A stretch of DNA of 64,000 nt from Vibrio sp. (GCA_028131545.1 JAOICL010000003.1:62001-126000); one strand, 5' to 3'. Positions 28,409 through 38,375 are shown, counted from the stretch's first letter. Notes: generated by a model from the sequence alone, not told the origin. Made by a program: numbers and translations.

Positions 28409-29563
28409 ATGAAAAAGTTTGATATAGCAATAATTGGCGGCGGCATGGTTGGGGCGGCCTGTGCATTAGGGTTTGCTAAAAAAGGACTGTCGGTGGCATT
28501 GGTTGAAAATAATAAACCAAAACCGTTTGAACAATCACAGCCTTACGATTTGAGAGTTTCTGCGATATCAATGGCTTCAGTCACATTACTTGAATCGTTA
28601 GGTGCGTGGGAGAGCATTCAAAATACAAGAGTAACACCTTATAAACGTCTGGCGACTTGGGAATACAGTGAAGCGGCCGTTGAGTTTAACGCTAAGGATC
28701 TTGAATTAGAACAATTGGGTTATATCATTGAAAATCGAGTTGTTCAATTGGGTTTATGGGAGCAATTATCACATTACCCGAATGTATCCATTTTATGCCC
28801 AGAGACATTATTATCTATTTCTTCAGGGCATACTCACCACCATGTGGTTCTTGATTCAGGAATGGAACTTGACGTTAAATGGGTCGTGGGTGCCGATGGA
28901 GCGAACTCTAAAGTGCGCCAAATCGCTGGGATTGGAGTGACAGCTTGGGATTATCGCCAACACTGTATGCTGATTCATGTTCAAACTGAATTGCCTCAAC
29001 AGGACATTACATGGCAACATTTTACTCCATCAGGGCCTCGCTCTTTCTTACCTCTCAACGACGAAAATGCCTCTTTAGTTTGGTACGATTCCCCACAGCG
29101 CATTACCCAGTTGCAAAGCTTATTACCTATTCAATTGGAAAAAGAAATACAGCAATACTTCCCTAAGACATTGGGAAAAATTAAAGTGATGCAATCAGGC
29201 AGCTTCCCATTGGTTCGCAGTCATGCCCAGAAATATTATAAAAATGGACATGTAGTGATTGGGGATGCTGCACATACGATTAATCCATTGGCAGGACAAG
29301 GCGTCAATCTTGGCTTTAAAGATGTGATGGCCTTATTGGATGTTACAAGTGAATATTCAATGACAGATACCGCTCTACAGGCCTACCAAAGTAGGCGCTA
29401 TACGGATAATTTACTCATGCAATCAGGAATGGATTTGATTTATAAAGGATTTAAAACAAATTCAGTGCCATTAAAATTGTTAAGAAATGCCGCATTTAAA
29501 TGGGTCGATCGCACCGATCTGATAAAAAAGCAGGTACTTAAATACGCTGTTGGGCTTAAATAG
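28409..29563 (+). CDS. ubiF: Ubiquinone-biosynthesis FAD monooxygenase UbiF
   Basis: A UbiH/UbiF/VisC-family flavoprotein hydroxylating 2-octaprenyl-3-methyl-6-methoxy-1,4-benzoquinol, a late step of ubiquinone synthesis. It has 384 residues (E. coli 391). The FAD motif is 'IIGGGMVGAACALGFAKKG' at 8-26, the mid-protein 'GADGANSKVRQ' is the DG motif, and 'GDAAHTINPLAGQGVNLGFKD' is the second FAD motif. The specific UbiF call rests on its position next to miaB; UbiH-type paralogues look similar. Degenerate repeats follow the stop. Confidence 0.9.
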   Translation: MKKFDIAIIGGGMVGAACALGFAKKGLSVALVENNKPKPFEQSQPYDLRVSAISMASVTLLESLGAWESIQNTRVTPYKRLATWEYSEAAVEFNAKDLELEQLGYIIENRVVQLGLWEQLSHYPNVSILCPETLLSISSGHTHHHVVLDSGMELDVKWVVGADGANSKVRQIAGIGVTAWDYRQHCMLIHVQTELPQQDITWQHFTPSGPRSFLPLNDENASLVWYDSPQRITQLQSLLPIQLEKEIQQYFPKTLGKIKVMQSGSFPLVRSHAQKYYKNGHVVIGDAAHTINPLAGQGVNLGFKDVMALLDVTSEYSMTDTALQAYQSRRYTDNLLMQSGMDLIYKGFKTNSVPLKLLRNAAFKWVDRTDLIKKQVLKYAVGLK

Positions 29564-29736
29564 TTTCGTTGAATTATCTCTAATGTTAATCATTTTCGTG
29601 GAAGTATAGCTTTGTTGAAATGCAGCTTCGTTGAATTAGGGCAGTTGAGTCGAATTAGAACCGTTAAATTGGACAAGAATAAGTAACAGGCAGATGCCAA
29701 CGGCCAAACAACGTCTTTGGAGAATGTAGTAGAAAT

Positions 29737-29769
29737 AAAAAAGCGCAGCATGTCATGCTGCGCTTTTTC
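29737..29769. terminator. Bidirectional terminator between ubiF and crr
   Basis: AAAAAGCGCAGCAT / ATGCTGCGCTTTTT forms a long perfect stem with a 3-base loop and T runs on both strands. It terminates crr (minus) and can terminate ubiF (plus). Confidence 0.9.
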
Positions 29770-29810
29770 TATAATAGCGGACTGTATCGTTATAACAACG
29801 AGATCAGAAC

Positions 29811-30332
29811 CTATTTAGTGATAGCAAGAACTGGAGTTTCACCAACAGTAACAGAACCAGAGAACTTACTTAGCTCTTTGATTTCGTCCATGTTAGAAAT
29901 AACAACTGGAGTCAGTGTAGACTTGCCTTTTGCTTCTTGTAGCGCTTCTAATTTCGCTAGATCAAATTCGATGATGGTATCACCAGCTTTCACTTCTTGA
30001 CCTTCTTCTGCGATACGGTTGAAGCCTTCGCCTTTTAGTTCAACAGTGTCGATACCAAAGTGTACGAAAAGCTCAATGCCATCTTCAGATTCGATTGAGA
30101 ATGCGTGGTTTGTCTCGAAGATCTTACCAATTGTACCATTTACAGGTGCAACCATTTTGTCGCCAGTTGGTTTGATAGCAATACCATCACCAACAATTTT
30201 TTCAGCGAATACTACATCTGGCACATCTTCAATATTTACGATTTCGCCAGATAGAGGTGCAATAATGTTAATTGCTGCTGCATCTGCACTGTCGTCAGAA
30301 ACAAATTTCTTTAGTTTATCAAAAAGACCCAT
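29811..30332 (-). CDS. crr: PTS glucose-specific EIIA component
   Basis: Accepts phosphate from HPr and passes it to IIB domains; unphosphorylated it performs inducer exclusion and, phosphorylated, stimulates adenylate cyclase. It has 173 residues. The active His is H91 in '[10 protein letters not shown]' and the assisting His is H76 in 'TNHAFSI'. The IIA biotin-like fold is complete. It follows ptsI with an unusually long 219-base gap. It is the likely phosphodonor for the IIA-less NagE encoded at 58.8 kb. Confidence 0.98.
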   Translation of the reverse strand: MGLFDKLKKFVSDDSADAAAINIIAPLSGEIVNIEDVPDVVFAEKIVGDGIAIKPTGDKMVAPVNGTIGKIFETNHAFSIESEDGIELFVHFGIDTVELKGEGFNRIAEEGQEVKAGDTIIEFDLAKLEALQEAKGKSTLTPVVISNMDEIKELSKFSGSVTVGETPVLAITK

Positions 30333-30496
30333 GTCTTACTCCGAAAGTAGTTATGATTTTTGTTGGCACATTCTATCTGAATAACGGTCGTTTAACGACC
30401 CGTTTTTGTTATTTTTATAAAGATTTGGTTTTATTAGTCAAACTAAGTAGTCCAAATCTTTCAATACATTGCAAATAAAATGTGCGTTCAATTGTT

Positions 30497-30555
30497 TTTT
30501 ATTTAATCAAGCGTGCTTTGCTTTTATTTAATCAAAAGTGCTTTTATTTAATCAA
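30497..30555. repeat. Three copies of TTTTATTTAATCAA at the ptsI 3' end
   Basis: The 14-base unit TTTTATTTAATCAA occurs exactly at 30497, 30522 and 30542, with GTGCTTT-like sequence between. The third copy overlaps the ptsI stop codon. The array has lengthened the ptsI-crr spacer. Confidence 0.85.
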
Positions 30556-32273
30556 GAATGCTTTGCAATGAATTGCTCTACATGTGCTTTGATTTCATCA
30601 GCGGTTGGTAATGATAGCGCTTCATCTGCCATTGCTTTTACATCAGCAAAGTTAGTGTTACGAATGACTTTCTTAACGAGAGGGATAGAAATACCGCTCA
30701 TAGAGAATTCATCTAATCCCATACCTAGAAGTAATAATGTCGCGTTGTCATCACCGGCTAATTCACCACACATACCTGTCCATTTACCTTCAGCATGAGA
30801 TGCATCAATTACCTGTTTGATAACGGTTAGTACTGCTGGTGATAGAGGGTTGTATAGATGAGAGATCATTTCGTTACCACGATCGACAGCCAATGTATAT
30901 TGCGTTAGATCGTTTGTACCAATAGAGAAGAAAGACACTTCTTTTGCTAGATGGTGAGCAATCGCCGCTGCTGCTGGTGTTTCAACCATTACGCCAATTT
31001 CGATACTTTCATCAAATGCTTTACCTTCAGTACGAAGCTCGGCTTTGTATTCTTCGATAGCAGCTTTTAGCTCTCGGATTTCTTCAACAGAAATGATCAT
31101 TGGGAACATGATACGTAATTTACCATGTGCAGAAGCACGTAGAATACCACGTAGCTGATCACGAAGAATCTCACGACGATCTAAGCTGATACGAATTGCA
31201 CGCCATCCTAGGAATGGGTTCATTTCTTCAGGTAAATCCATGTAGGGTAGATCTTTATCACCACCGATATCCATAGTACGGATAATGACAGCTTCACCGT
31301 GCATCGCTTCAGCAACATCTTTGTATGCTTGATACTGTTCTTCTTCAGTTGGTAAAGAATCACGATCCATGAATAGGAATTCAGTACGATATAGACCAAC
31401 GCCTTCACCGCCGTTGTTTAAAATACCAGCACAGTCTTTAACCGTACCGATATTACCGCAGACTTCGACACGATGACCGTCTAATGTTTCAGCGGGTAGA
31501 TCTTTCAATTTAGCCAGTTCAGCTTTTTCAGCGAGTACTTTTTCTTTGCCTTCTTTTGCTGCAGTGACTTCTGCTTCAGAAGGATTAATAACAATCTTGT
31601 TATTTTCAGAATCAAGAATAAGCATATCGCCATTCTTTACCTGCTTAGTGATTGTGTTCGTGCCGACAATCGCAGGCAGTTCTAATGAGCGAGCCATGAT
31701 TGAAGTATGAGAAGTACGACCACCGATATCACATGCAAAACCCAGTACGTAATCTAGGTTGATTTGCGCAGTCTCTGAAGGCGTTAAGTCGTAAGCTACT
31801 AGGATAACTTGCTCATTAATGTCACTTAAAGAGACAATGTTGATGCCAAGAGCATTTTTTACAAAGCGCGTACCAATATCACGGATATCAGTTGCTCGCT
31901 CTTTTAGATATTCATCATCTAAAGACTCAAGAGCACAAGCTTGCTCTTCGATTACAGTATGAATTGCGTTATCAGCAGATAATTTGTCACCTTTGATAAG
32001 AGTTAGAATTTCTTCTTCTAATTCTTCGTCTTCTAGCAGCATGATATGCCCTTCGAAGATGGCTTCTTTTTCTTCACCAAAAGTTTCTAGTGCTTTTTGC
32101 TTAACGATTTCAAGCTGAGCAGCCGATTTGTTACGAGCGTCATAAAAGCGTTGAATCTCAGCATCAACTTGATCGTCAGCGATTGCGTTTGTATTTAGAA
32201 CAATTTCGTCTTCTTGAAGAAGGAGGGCTTTACCAATAGCAATGCCTGGAGAAGCAGGAATACCTGAAATCAT
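30552..32273 (-). CDS. ptsI: PTS Enzyme I (phosphoenolpyruvate-protein phosphotransferase)
   Basis: Takes phosphate from PEP and gives it to HPr, the entry step of all PTS sugar uptake. It has 573 residues (E. coli 575). The phosphorylated His lies in '[21 protein letters not shown]' near residue 189. PEP-site motifs are '[14 protein letters not shown]', '[11 protein letters not shown]' and '[20 protein letters not shown]'. It is downstream of ptsH with a 125-base gap, in the order ptsH-ptsI-crr as in E. coli. Confidence 0.98.
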   Translation of the reverse strand: MISGIPASPGIAIGKALLLQEDEIVLNTNAIADDQVDAEIQRFYDARNKSAAQLEIVKQKALETFGEEKEAIFEGHIMLLEDEELEEEILTLIKGDKLSADNAIHTVIEEQACALESLDDEYLKERATDIRDIGTRFVKNALGINIVSLSDINEQVILVAYDLTPSETAQINLDYVLGFACDIGGRTSHTSIMARSLELPAIVGTNTITKQVKNGDMLILDSENNKIVINPSEAEVTAAKEGKEKVLAEKAELAKLKDLPAETLDGHRVEVCGNIGTVKDCAGILNNGGEGVGLYRTEFLFMDRDSLPTEEEQYQAYKDVAEAMHGEAVIIRTMDIGGDKDLPYMDLPEEMNPFLGWRAIRISLDRREILRDQLRGILRASAHGKLRIMFPMIISVEEIRELKAAIEEYKAELRTEGKAFDESIEIGVMVETPAAAAIAHHLAKEVSFFSIGTNDLTQYTLAVDRGNEMISHLYNPLSPAVLTVIKQVIDASHAEGKWTGMCGELAGDDNATLLLLGMGLDEFSMSGISIPLVKKVIRNTNFADVKAMADEALSLPTADEIKAHVEQFIAKHS

Positions 32274-32398
32274 ATTTATACCTTCACTGTTAAAGTGTTT
32301 TTAGGCTAAAAGAACAAAAGGAACCAAACGAATTATAAATAATCCTATTTGACTCCTTTTATCAAAAATTTTGTTACTTTAATAGGTTACAACACGTA

Positions 32399-32656
32399 TT
32401 AGTGAAGTTCGTCCATTAGAGCTACTAGGTGATCAACGGCTTCTTGAGCTTGTGCACCTTCTGCAGAGATAGTGACAACAGTGCCTTTAACTAGACCTAG
32501 AGTTTGTAGTTTAAATAGGCTTTTTGCGCTTGCGCTTTTGCCGTTAGAAGTCACAGTGATGTCAGCGTCGAAGCTTTTTGCTTCTTTTACGAATTGTGCC
32601 GCTGGACGAGTGTGAAGGCCGTTTTCTGCTGTGATTTCTACTTGTTTCTCGTACAT
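32399..32656 (-). CDS. ptsH: PTS phosphocarrier protein HPr
   Basis: An 85-residue carrier between Enzyme I and sugar-specific IIA domains. The phosphorylated His15 is in '[16 protein letters not shown]', and the regulatory-type Ser46 is in '[17 protein letters not shown]'. Its length equals E. coli HPr. It is the first gene of the ptsH-ptsI-crr run, with a strong candidate promoter about 100 bases upstream. Confidence 0.98.
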   Translation of the reverse strand: MYEKQVEITAENGLHTRPAAQFVKEAKSFDADITVTSNGKSASAKSLFKLQTLGLVKGTVVTISAEGAQAQEAVDHLVALMDELH

Positions 32657-32754
32657 AAGATGCTCCGTTTACTTATTTTTTTAGTAATTTATTAGAATGC
32701 TAAGATAGAAGTCATTCAGTGGAAGCTTCATATTATAGCAAATTATCGAAGTGA

Positions 32755-32782
32755 ATTATAAATACTCTGCCTACAAAATCAA
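32755..32782 (-). promoter_or_regulatory. Candidate sigma-70 promoter of ptsH
   Basis: On the minus strand TTGATT (-35) and TATAAT (perfect -10) are 16 bases apart, about 100 bases before the ptsH start. A second TATAAT-like hexamer lies slightly downstream. No clear CRP box was found by eye. Confidence 0.6.
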
Positions 32783-32889
32783 CTTTATAAACTGAAAGCT
32801 TACAAAAGAGGGTGTTTATTGACTTAGCGTTATTTATTTTGCACCTTGAAATATTAAAGGCATAGTAGCAAATATTTTCTTCCATTCAA

Positions 32890-32919
32890 TAAAAAAGCCC
32901 CAAAAAGGAGCTTTTTTTA
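32890..32919 (-). terminator. cysK terminator
   Basis: On the minus strand AAAAAGCTCC pairs with GGGGCTTTTT (one mismatch), followed by T-rich sequence. It lies about 35 bases past the cysK stop. Confidence 0.75.
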
Positions 32920-32951
32920 TGAAATAATGATCTAGGTCAATATTTGACAGT

Positions 32952-33920
32952 CTACTGCTGATTTTCTTTCTCTGTGAAAATGCCAGCAAACAGAGCGGTG
33001 CTGAGATAACGTTCGCCAGAACTAGGGAGAATAACGACGATCGTTTTATCTTTATACTCTGGCAGTTCTGCTAATTTATTTGCTGCAACGACGGCTGCAC
33101 CGGATGAAATACCCGCCAAAATACCTTCTTCTTCCATTAAGCGACGCCCCATCTCAATGGCTTCGTCAGAAGATACGGTTTCTACGCGATCCAACAATTC
33201 TAAATCTAGGTTACCAGGAATAAACCCAGCGCCGATACCTTGAATCTTATGAGGAGCAGGTTGAATCTCTTGACCAGCCAGTACTTGTGAGATCACCGGG
33301 GACTCAGCGGGTTCAACGGCGACCGAGGTAATGGCTTTGCCTTTTTCCCCTTTAATGTAACGACTGGTACCAGTGATGGTTCCACCGGTACCGACACCAG
33401 CAACAATGACATCAACTTGGCCATCGGTTGCGTCCCAAATTTCAGGACCGGTCGTTTTTTCATGGATTTGAGGGTTGGCTGGGTTATTGAATTGTTGCAG
33501 TAGTAGATATTTAGATGGGTCGCTGGATACAATTTCTTCCGCTTTCGCTATTGCGCCTTTCATACCTTTAGCTGCTTCCGTAAGTTCTAAGTTTGCGCCC
33601 AAGGCTTTGAGTAATTTACGACGCTCTAAACTCATTGACTCAGGCATTGTAAGCGTTAACTTATAGCCACGAGCTGCAGCAACAAACGCAAGAGCAATAC
33701 CCGTATTACCACTGGTTGGCTCGACTAATTCAATACCAGGTTTTAATAAACCTTGCTTTTCTGCTTCCCAGACCATATTGGCACCAATACGGCACTTTAC
33801 ACTGAAACTTGGATTGCGAGCTTCAATTTTCGCTAGAACATTGCCTTTGCTGACTTTATTCAGGCGAACAAGGGGGGTATTGCCAATAGTTTGAGTATTA
33901 TCTTCGTAAATTTTGCTCAT
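32952..33920 (-). CDS. cysK: Cysteine synthase A (O-acetylserine sulfhydrylase)
   Basis: A PLP enzyme making cysteine from O-acetylserine and sulfide. It has 322 residues from the ATG at 33920 ([20 protein letters not shown]), which has GGAAGGAAG upstream and places the PLP lysine at K42 in '[14 protein letters not shown]', the family position. The longer ORF-track start (33992) adds 24 unconserved residues. Other motifs are '[20 protein letters not shown]' and '[16 protein letters not shown]'. It is followed by a terminator; cysZ lies upstream. Confidence 0.97.
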   Translation of the reverse strand: MSKIYEDNTQTIGNTPLVRLNKVSKGNVLAKIEARNPSFSVKCRIGANMVWEAEKQGLLKPGIELVEPTSGNTGIALAFVAAARGYKLTLTMPESMSLERRKLLKALGANLELTEAAKGMKGAIAKAEEIVSSDPSKYLLLQQFNNPANPQIHEKTTGPEIWDATDGQVDVIVAGVGTGGTITGTSRYIKGEKGKAITSVAVEPAESPVISQVLAGQEIQPAPHKIQGIGAGFIPGNLDLELLDRVETVSSDEAIEMGRRLMEEEGILAGISSGAAVVAANKLAELPEYKDKTIVVILPSSGERYLSTALFAGIFTEKENQQ

Positions 33921-34061
33921 CGATTCTTCCTTCCATGTAGGGTGTTGAGTCACTCTCTTATTAGTGGACAACAATCTGGGGTATTCATTCAAGATACTTT
34001 TATCTTAATCTCTATTTCATCATGGCAAAATACGAAATAGTTATAAGATAGAGGCAAGCTA

Positions 34062-34841
34062 TCACTTATCTTGTCGATATTCAGAGACATATAAGGATGT
34101 TGCTCCACATACTGCAATGGGCATAATGAACAAATTAAGAAAGGGAATGGCTGTACCTAAGGTAATTAAGCTGCCAAAGGTCAGTGCTTTGGTTTTCCGT
34201 TGTTTTATCCATTGCTTTGAATCTGTAAAGCTGGATTGGTTATTATCGAAGGGTAGATCAATATAGTGAATGGCCCACATCCATGAACCAAAGGCAAACC
34301 ATATAAAAGGCCCAATAGTTTGTCCTAGGCCTGGAATGAGTAAAAAAAGAAATAATCCGATCGTACGAGGGAGTGTATATTTGAGTTTTTGAAGCTCTCG
34401 CCCTAATGATCTTGGTATTTCTTTAATCATGTCGCTCACCGAACTATTATCTGTGGTCGTGTCGCCAAGAAGGTGAGCTTCGACCTTTTCTGATAGTAAT
34501 CCGTTAAAAGGGGCGGCAATGGCATTTGCTATGGTACTAAAGACATAACCGAAGGCGATAAATAACGTGATCGCAAGTAGAGGCCACAATACATAGCTTA
34601 GCCAATCTAACCAAGTCGGAAGACCTGAAAGCATATCGTCAATCCAGCCATTGAGGTTCGTCATTAAATAATACAATGTACTGCCAATCACGAGGATATT
34701 CGCAAGCAAAGGAATCATGACAAAACGCTTGATTCCTGGTTGTATGGCGAGAGAGAGTCCATGAAATAGATAGCCTACTCCACTGCGTTTTTTAGGTAGG
34801 GAAGTGCTACCTGAAGATAAATTGTGTGCCTTTTTATTCAT
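34062..34841 (-). CDS. cysZ: Sulfate transporter CysZ
   Basis: An inner-membrane sulfate permease feeding assimilatory sulfate reduction, whose sulfide is then used by CysK. It has 259 residues (E. coli 253). The family start 'SGVGYLFHGLSLAIQPGIKRFVMIPLLANI' and four to six hydrophobic segments are visible. 'EIPRSLGRELQKLKYTLPR' is the conserved middle. The order cysZ-cysK matches E. coli. It is divergent from zipA. Confidence 0.95.
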   Translation of the reverse strand: MNKKAHNLSSGSTSLPKKRSGVGYLFHGLSLAIQPGIKRFVMIPLLANILVIGSTLYYLMTNLNGWIDDMLSGLPTWLDWLSYVLWPLLAITLFIAFGYVFSTIANAIAAPFNGLLSEKVEAHLLGDTTTDNSSVSDMIKEIPRSLGRELQKLKYTLPRTIGLFLFLLIPGLGQTIGPFIWFAFGSWMWAIHYIDLPFDNNQSSFTDSKQWIKQRKTKALTFGSLITLGTAIPFLNLFIMPIAVCGATSLYVSEYRQDK

Positions 34842-35001
34842 AATATGACGTTTGTGTATATTTCATTCGAATTAATTTTTACGATTGTCACATATTTTGA
34901 TACTGTTCGTCATCCCCTTGAAGCATGACTATACATCAATTAGGCTAAGAGATAGGATAAAACAATATTCAATGGACTCGGATAGGTTTGAGAGCTGAAT
35001 T

Positions 35002-36087
35002 ATGCAGGAATTGCGAATAGTATTAATAGTGGGTGGTTTATTGGCGATCGCGGCATTACTTTGCCATGGTTTTTGGACACACCGTAAACAAAATCAAATC
35101 AAATTTAAAAAAGCACCTCTAACCAATGTGGATACATCCGAGGTTAGAGCGAAAAGTGGGAAGAAAGGCTCTCAGGCAACAATAGAGTTACCTGAAGAAG
35201 TCGAGCAACCTAATGATCTCGACCTGTCTGAAAGCACTCAAGCGGCTGGGTTAATTTCATCACTGAAAAACAGAGATAAAAAAGAAGAAGTGATTCCAAG
35301 TATTACGACTGAATTTTTGGATGATGCTGATATATCGCTTAGCAAAAAGACAATCAAGCCGACAAGTGAAACTGTTGACGTTGAATCTCACGAGGTCACC
35401 CTACAAGAAGCACCAGCGAAGAATCATCAAGCGACGATTAAAAGTGATAGTCAGTTAGATATATCTGAGCCTGAAGCTTTTTCTGAACCAATGGTTTCAG
35501 TTGATCATACTGTTTTAGGATATGACACAGCTTTAGGCGATGATACAGATTTAGGAAATGACACAGCTTTAATTAGTGATACAGCCTTAACTGATGAAAT
35601 AGCGTCTGCTGATCACATACAACAGCCTGAAGCTAAAACGAAGGAATCTCCAAAGGATGAAGCACCTTTTGAGGTTATTGTCTTACATGTTCATGCCAAG
35701 GAATCTCAAGCACTAAATGGTGTGGAATTATTTGATAGCATGCGACGTAATGGATTAGTCTTTGGAGAAATGGACATATTCCATAGACATGTCGATTTAC
35801 ACGGAGCCGGTAAGGTACTGTTTAGTGTCGCTAATATCATGCAACCAGGTACATTTGGTTGCGATAATGCAGAAAGTTTCTCTACTTTAGGTTTGTCTTT
35901 CTTTATGACACTTCCAAGTTATGGCCGGTCGGATCTTAATTTTAAGATGATGCTTGAAACCGCAGAAAATATCGCAAACGATATGGATGCTATCGTTATG
36001 GATGAAGTGAGACAACCATTAACGCTTGATAAGATCGAGTTTATCCAAAATAAGATTGCAGATTTTACGGAAGTAGAAATGGCATGA
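35002..36087 (+). CDS. zipA: Cell-division protein ZipA
   Basis: An inner-membrane anchor for FtsZ at the division septum. It has 361 residues: an N-out transmembrane helix at about 5-24 ('RIVLIVGGLLAIAALLCHGFW'), a short basic stretch, a long acidic linker (about 40-215), and the FtsZ-binding domain ('FEVIVLHVHAKESQALNGVELFD' through 'LDKIEFIQNKIADF'). The linker contains a fourfold six-residue repeat, DTALGD-like. It is divergent from cysZ. A terminator separates it from the ligase gene. Confidence 0.95.
   Translation: MQELRIVLIVGGLLAIAALLCHGFWTHRKQNQIKFKKAPLTNVDTSEVRAKSGKKGSQATIELPEEVEQPNDLDLSESTQAAGLISSLKNRDKKEEVIPSITTEFLDDADISLSKKTIKPTSETVDVESHEVTLQEAPAKNHQATIKSDSQLDISEPEAFSEPMVSVDHTVLGYDTALGDDTDLGNDTALISDTALTDEIASADHIQQPEAKTKESPKDEAPFEVIVLHVHAKESQALNGVELFDSMRRNGLVFGEMDIFHRHVDLHGAGKVLFSVANIMQPGTFGCDNAESFSTLGLSFFMTLPSYGRSDLNFKMMLETAENIANDMDAIVMDEVRQPLTLDKIEFIQNKIADFTEVEMA
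35524..35595 (+). repeat. Four in-frame 18-bp tandem repeats in the zipA linker
   Basis: Units such as GACACAGCTTTAGGCGAT encode DTALGD, DTDLGN, DTALIS and DTALTD in the flexible linker. The copies differ at several bases. An 18-base unit keeps frame. Confidence 0.9.
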
Positions 36088-36117
36088 TTTTCAGATGAAA
36101 TGTGTTTATTTCTAACT

Positions 36118-36141
36118 AAAAGCTCCTACGGGGGCTTTTTT
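36118..36141 (+). terminator. zipA terminator
   Basis: AAAAGCTCC / GGGGCTTTT (one G-T pair) with a TACG tetraloop is followed by TT. It lies 31 bases after the zipA stop and 72 bases before the ligase start, so the two genes may be transcribed separately. Confidence 0.8.
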
Positions 36142-36212
36142 GTTACTCATCCTTTTTTTTAATAGAGAGCGAATCCAATGTGCTTGTGTTGCTCGTTTAT
36201 AGGAGATTGAAA

Positions 36213-38180
36213 GTGTTAAATATCAATTTTACACATGAGCAAATCGACGTTCTAAATCAATTAGATCGAGAAATTAACTCAGCCGAGTTAACTCAACTAT
36301 TTAAACATTCTGAGTTAGATGCAGGACAGTTAGATGTAGGAGAGTTAGAAACGGAAGAGTTAGTACTATTACTGACAGTATCCAATGCGCTCTATCGAGC
36401 CGGTGTCCCTGTCATATCTGATGAGCAATACGATTTATACATTTCGATGCTTGTCACGATGAATCCTATTCATCCCTATTTGCATACAGTGGAACCAGAA
36501 GTGGTTGCGGAAGCAAAAACCGTTGAGCTGCCACAAAGAATGCTATCTACGGAAAAAGCTTATTCAAAGAATGACATTCAAAAATGGTTGAAACGAATTC
36601 TAAAGGCTGCTCAAGAAATCCATATCCCAGAAGAAGACATTGAATTAAGGGTCACCCCTAAGCTTGATGGATACGCTGCGTTTGATGATGGAACGACATT
36701 ATACACACGAGGTGATGGGTACCGAGGTCAAGATGTGACACGAGCATTTGTTCGAGGGTTAAAGGTAGCGAATGACGGTAGCAGAGGATTGGGCCCTGGA
36801 GAAATCGTCATTAAGAAAAGTTATTTTGATCGTGTATTGAGCGATGTTTTTGAAAACTCTCGTAATATTCAAGCGGGCATTATCGCTGAAAAGAAAATTG
36901 ATGAGAATGTACAAAGGGCGATTGATGAGGGGGCTTGTGTATTTTATCCATTTGCATTATTAGAGAATAAAACCGCTCATTTTTCTGACATCATGGATAA
37001 CTTTGACGCGATTGTTGATGAACTGTGGAGTGTGGTTGATTTTGATATTGACGGCATCATTCTTGAAACGACCCATGTTGATCTTAAAGAGTACATGGGA
37101 GCGACAAGAAAGAATCATCGCTGGCAGATTGCGTTTAAAGTAAATGAAGAGTCAACCCATGTTGAAGTGTTAAAGATTATTCCGCAAACCTCTAGAACAG
37201 GGCGTATTTCTCCTGTTGCTGAATTGGTTCCGACCAAACTAAGTGGTGCGACAATCAGTCGCGTTACCGTTCACCATTACAATATGGTTAAAACCAAAAA
37301 AATTGGTCCTGGCGCTGTTGTTCAATTGGTGAGAAGTGGGTTGGTGATACCAAAAATAGAAGAAGTGATAAAAGAAGCGGAGCCGCAACTCCCTGATGAA
37401 TGCCCAAGTTGTCATTCTTCTCTTTTGTGGGAGTCCGATCATTTGATTTGTCCAAACAAAAGTGATTGTCCAGCTCAAACAGAAAATACGTTAATTCATT
37501 TCTTTAAAACGTTAGGGAATAACGATGGTTTTGGTCCAAAGGTAATCGAAAAACTGAGTATTTTTGGTAAGAAACATATCCATGAGATTTATGATATTAG
37601 CGTGCATCAGTTTACGACGTATGGTTTTGGAGATAAAACGTCTCAAAACTTGTTTGACCAATTACAAGCAAGCAAAGACATTCAAATAGAAGATTGGCGC
37701 TTTTTGTCTGCCTTTGGGGTGAGTCGTTTAGGAGGAGGTAATTGTGAAAAACTCCTGCAGCATCATTCAGTGGTTGAGTTGTTTAGTTTGTCATCTGAAG
37801 ACATCATTAACATAGAGGGTTTTGCCCAAATTAGTGCTGAGGCGATCGTTGAAGGGTTATCGAATATTCGAGAAGAATTTTTTAAGGTTTATGAACTTGG
37901 TTTTAATTTAGCGAAGACGCCAAAACAATCGGAGAATAATAACTCAGATTCACCGATAGCAGGAACCATTGTGGTATTTACAGGTTCAATGCAACAAGGC
38001 TCTAGAGGCGATATGGAAAAGCATGCGAAATCTCTTGGTGCAAAGGTCGCAAAGTCAGTGACTGGCAAGACGACGTACTTAGTCACAGGGGAGAGAGTCG
38101 GTGAAGCGAAGACGAATGCAGCAAAAGAGAAAGGGGTTCAAGTGTTAACGGAACAAGAATATTTGAATTTAATCAACTAA
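36213..38180 (+). CDS. ligA: Divergent NAD+-dependent DNA ligase in the ligA position
   Basis: Has the LigA domain order: NMN-binding Ia ('ISDEQYDLY'), adenylation domain with 'PKLDG' (Lys near 150) and 'TRGDG', 'DIDGII', 'RWQIAFK', then OB fold, four-Cys zinc finger ('CPSC', 'CPNKSDC'), HhH and BRCT ('FTGSMQQGSRGDMEKHAKSLGAKV'). By eye several positions important in E. coli LigA differ: E113 appears as Thr, R277 as Trp, K290 as Glu. The GTG at 36213 with AGGAGA upstream is preferred (655 residues) over 36180. An in-frame repeat lies near residue 33. ZipA-ligA synteny is that of E. coli and Vibrio. Activity is uncertain. Confidence 0.85.
   Translation: MLNINFTHEQIDVLNQLDREINSAELTQLFKHSELDAGQLDVGELETEELVLLLTVSNALYRAGVPVISDEQYDLYISMLVTMNPIHPYLHTVEPEVVAEAKTVELPQRMLSTEKAYSKNDIQKWLKRILKAAQEIHIPEEDIELRVTPKLDGYAAFDDGTTLYTRGDGYRGQDVTRAFVRGLKVANDGSRGLGPGEIVIKKSYFDRVLSDVFENSRNIQAGIIAEKKIDENVQRAIDEGACVFYPFALLENKTAHFSDIMDNFDAIVDELWSVVDFDIDGIILETTHVDLKEYMGATRKNHRWQIAFKVNEESTHVEVLKIIPQTSRTGRISPVAELVPTKLSGATISRVTVHHYNMVKTKKIGPGAVVQLVRSGLVIPKIEEVIKEAEPQLPDECPSCHSSLLWESDHLICPNKSDCPAQTENTLIHFFKTLGNNDGFGPKVIEKLSIFGKKHIHEIYDISVHQFTTYGFGDKTSQNLFDQLQASKDIQIEDWRFLSAFGVSRLGGGNCEKLLQHHSVVELFSLSSEDIINIEGFAQISAEAIVEGLSNIREEFFKVYELGFNLAKTPKQSENNNSDSPIAGTIVVFTGSMQQGSRGDMEKHAKSLGAKVAKSVTGKTTYLVTGERVGEAKTNAAKEKGVQVLTEQEYLNLIN
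36312..36362 (+). repeat. Three in-frame 15-bp repeats near the ligase N-terminus
   Basis: GAGTTAGATGCAGGA, CAGTTAGATGTAGGA and GAGTTAGAAACGGAA encode ELDAG, QLDVG and ELETE, followed by a partial EL. This stretch is absent from E. coli LigA as I recall it. Confidence 0.85.
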
Positions 38181-38235
38181 CTGTATTTTCGAAGAGAAGA
38201 GTGTCGCCACACGTAAGCGACATTCTTTTTCAAGG

Positions 38236-38296
38236 GATAGGTTGACTAAAGATAGGTTGACTCGACGGCCTATAAACTCTCAATGTCCTATAAACT
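38236..38296. repeat. Two short direct repeat pairs after the ligase gene
   Basis: GATAGGTTGACT occurs at 38236 and 38251, and CCTATAAACT at 38269 and 38287. They fill the spacer between the ligase stop and the following hairpin. Confidence 0.75.
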
Positions 38297-38318
38297 AAGG
38301 TAACATCATACTAACGCC

Positions 38319-38355
38319 AATAAGCCCAAAAGCGTTATTGGCTTTTGGGCTTATT
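38319..38355. terminator. Strong hairpin, probable terminator for the convergent genes
   Basis: AATAAGCCCAAAAGC pairs perfectly with GCTTTTGGGCTTATT (15 bp) around a 7-base loop. The U run is weak on both strands. It lies between the ligase gene (plus) and the secreted unknown (minus). Confidence 0.65.
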
Positions 38356-38375
38356 GAAACTGCTAATCACTGAGG

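Noticed and set aside
30019-30384. 121-residue plus ORF antisense to crr
   Set aside because: Shadow of crr; long antisense frames are common opposite well-biased genes.
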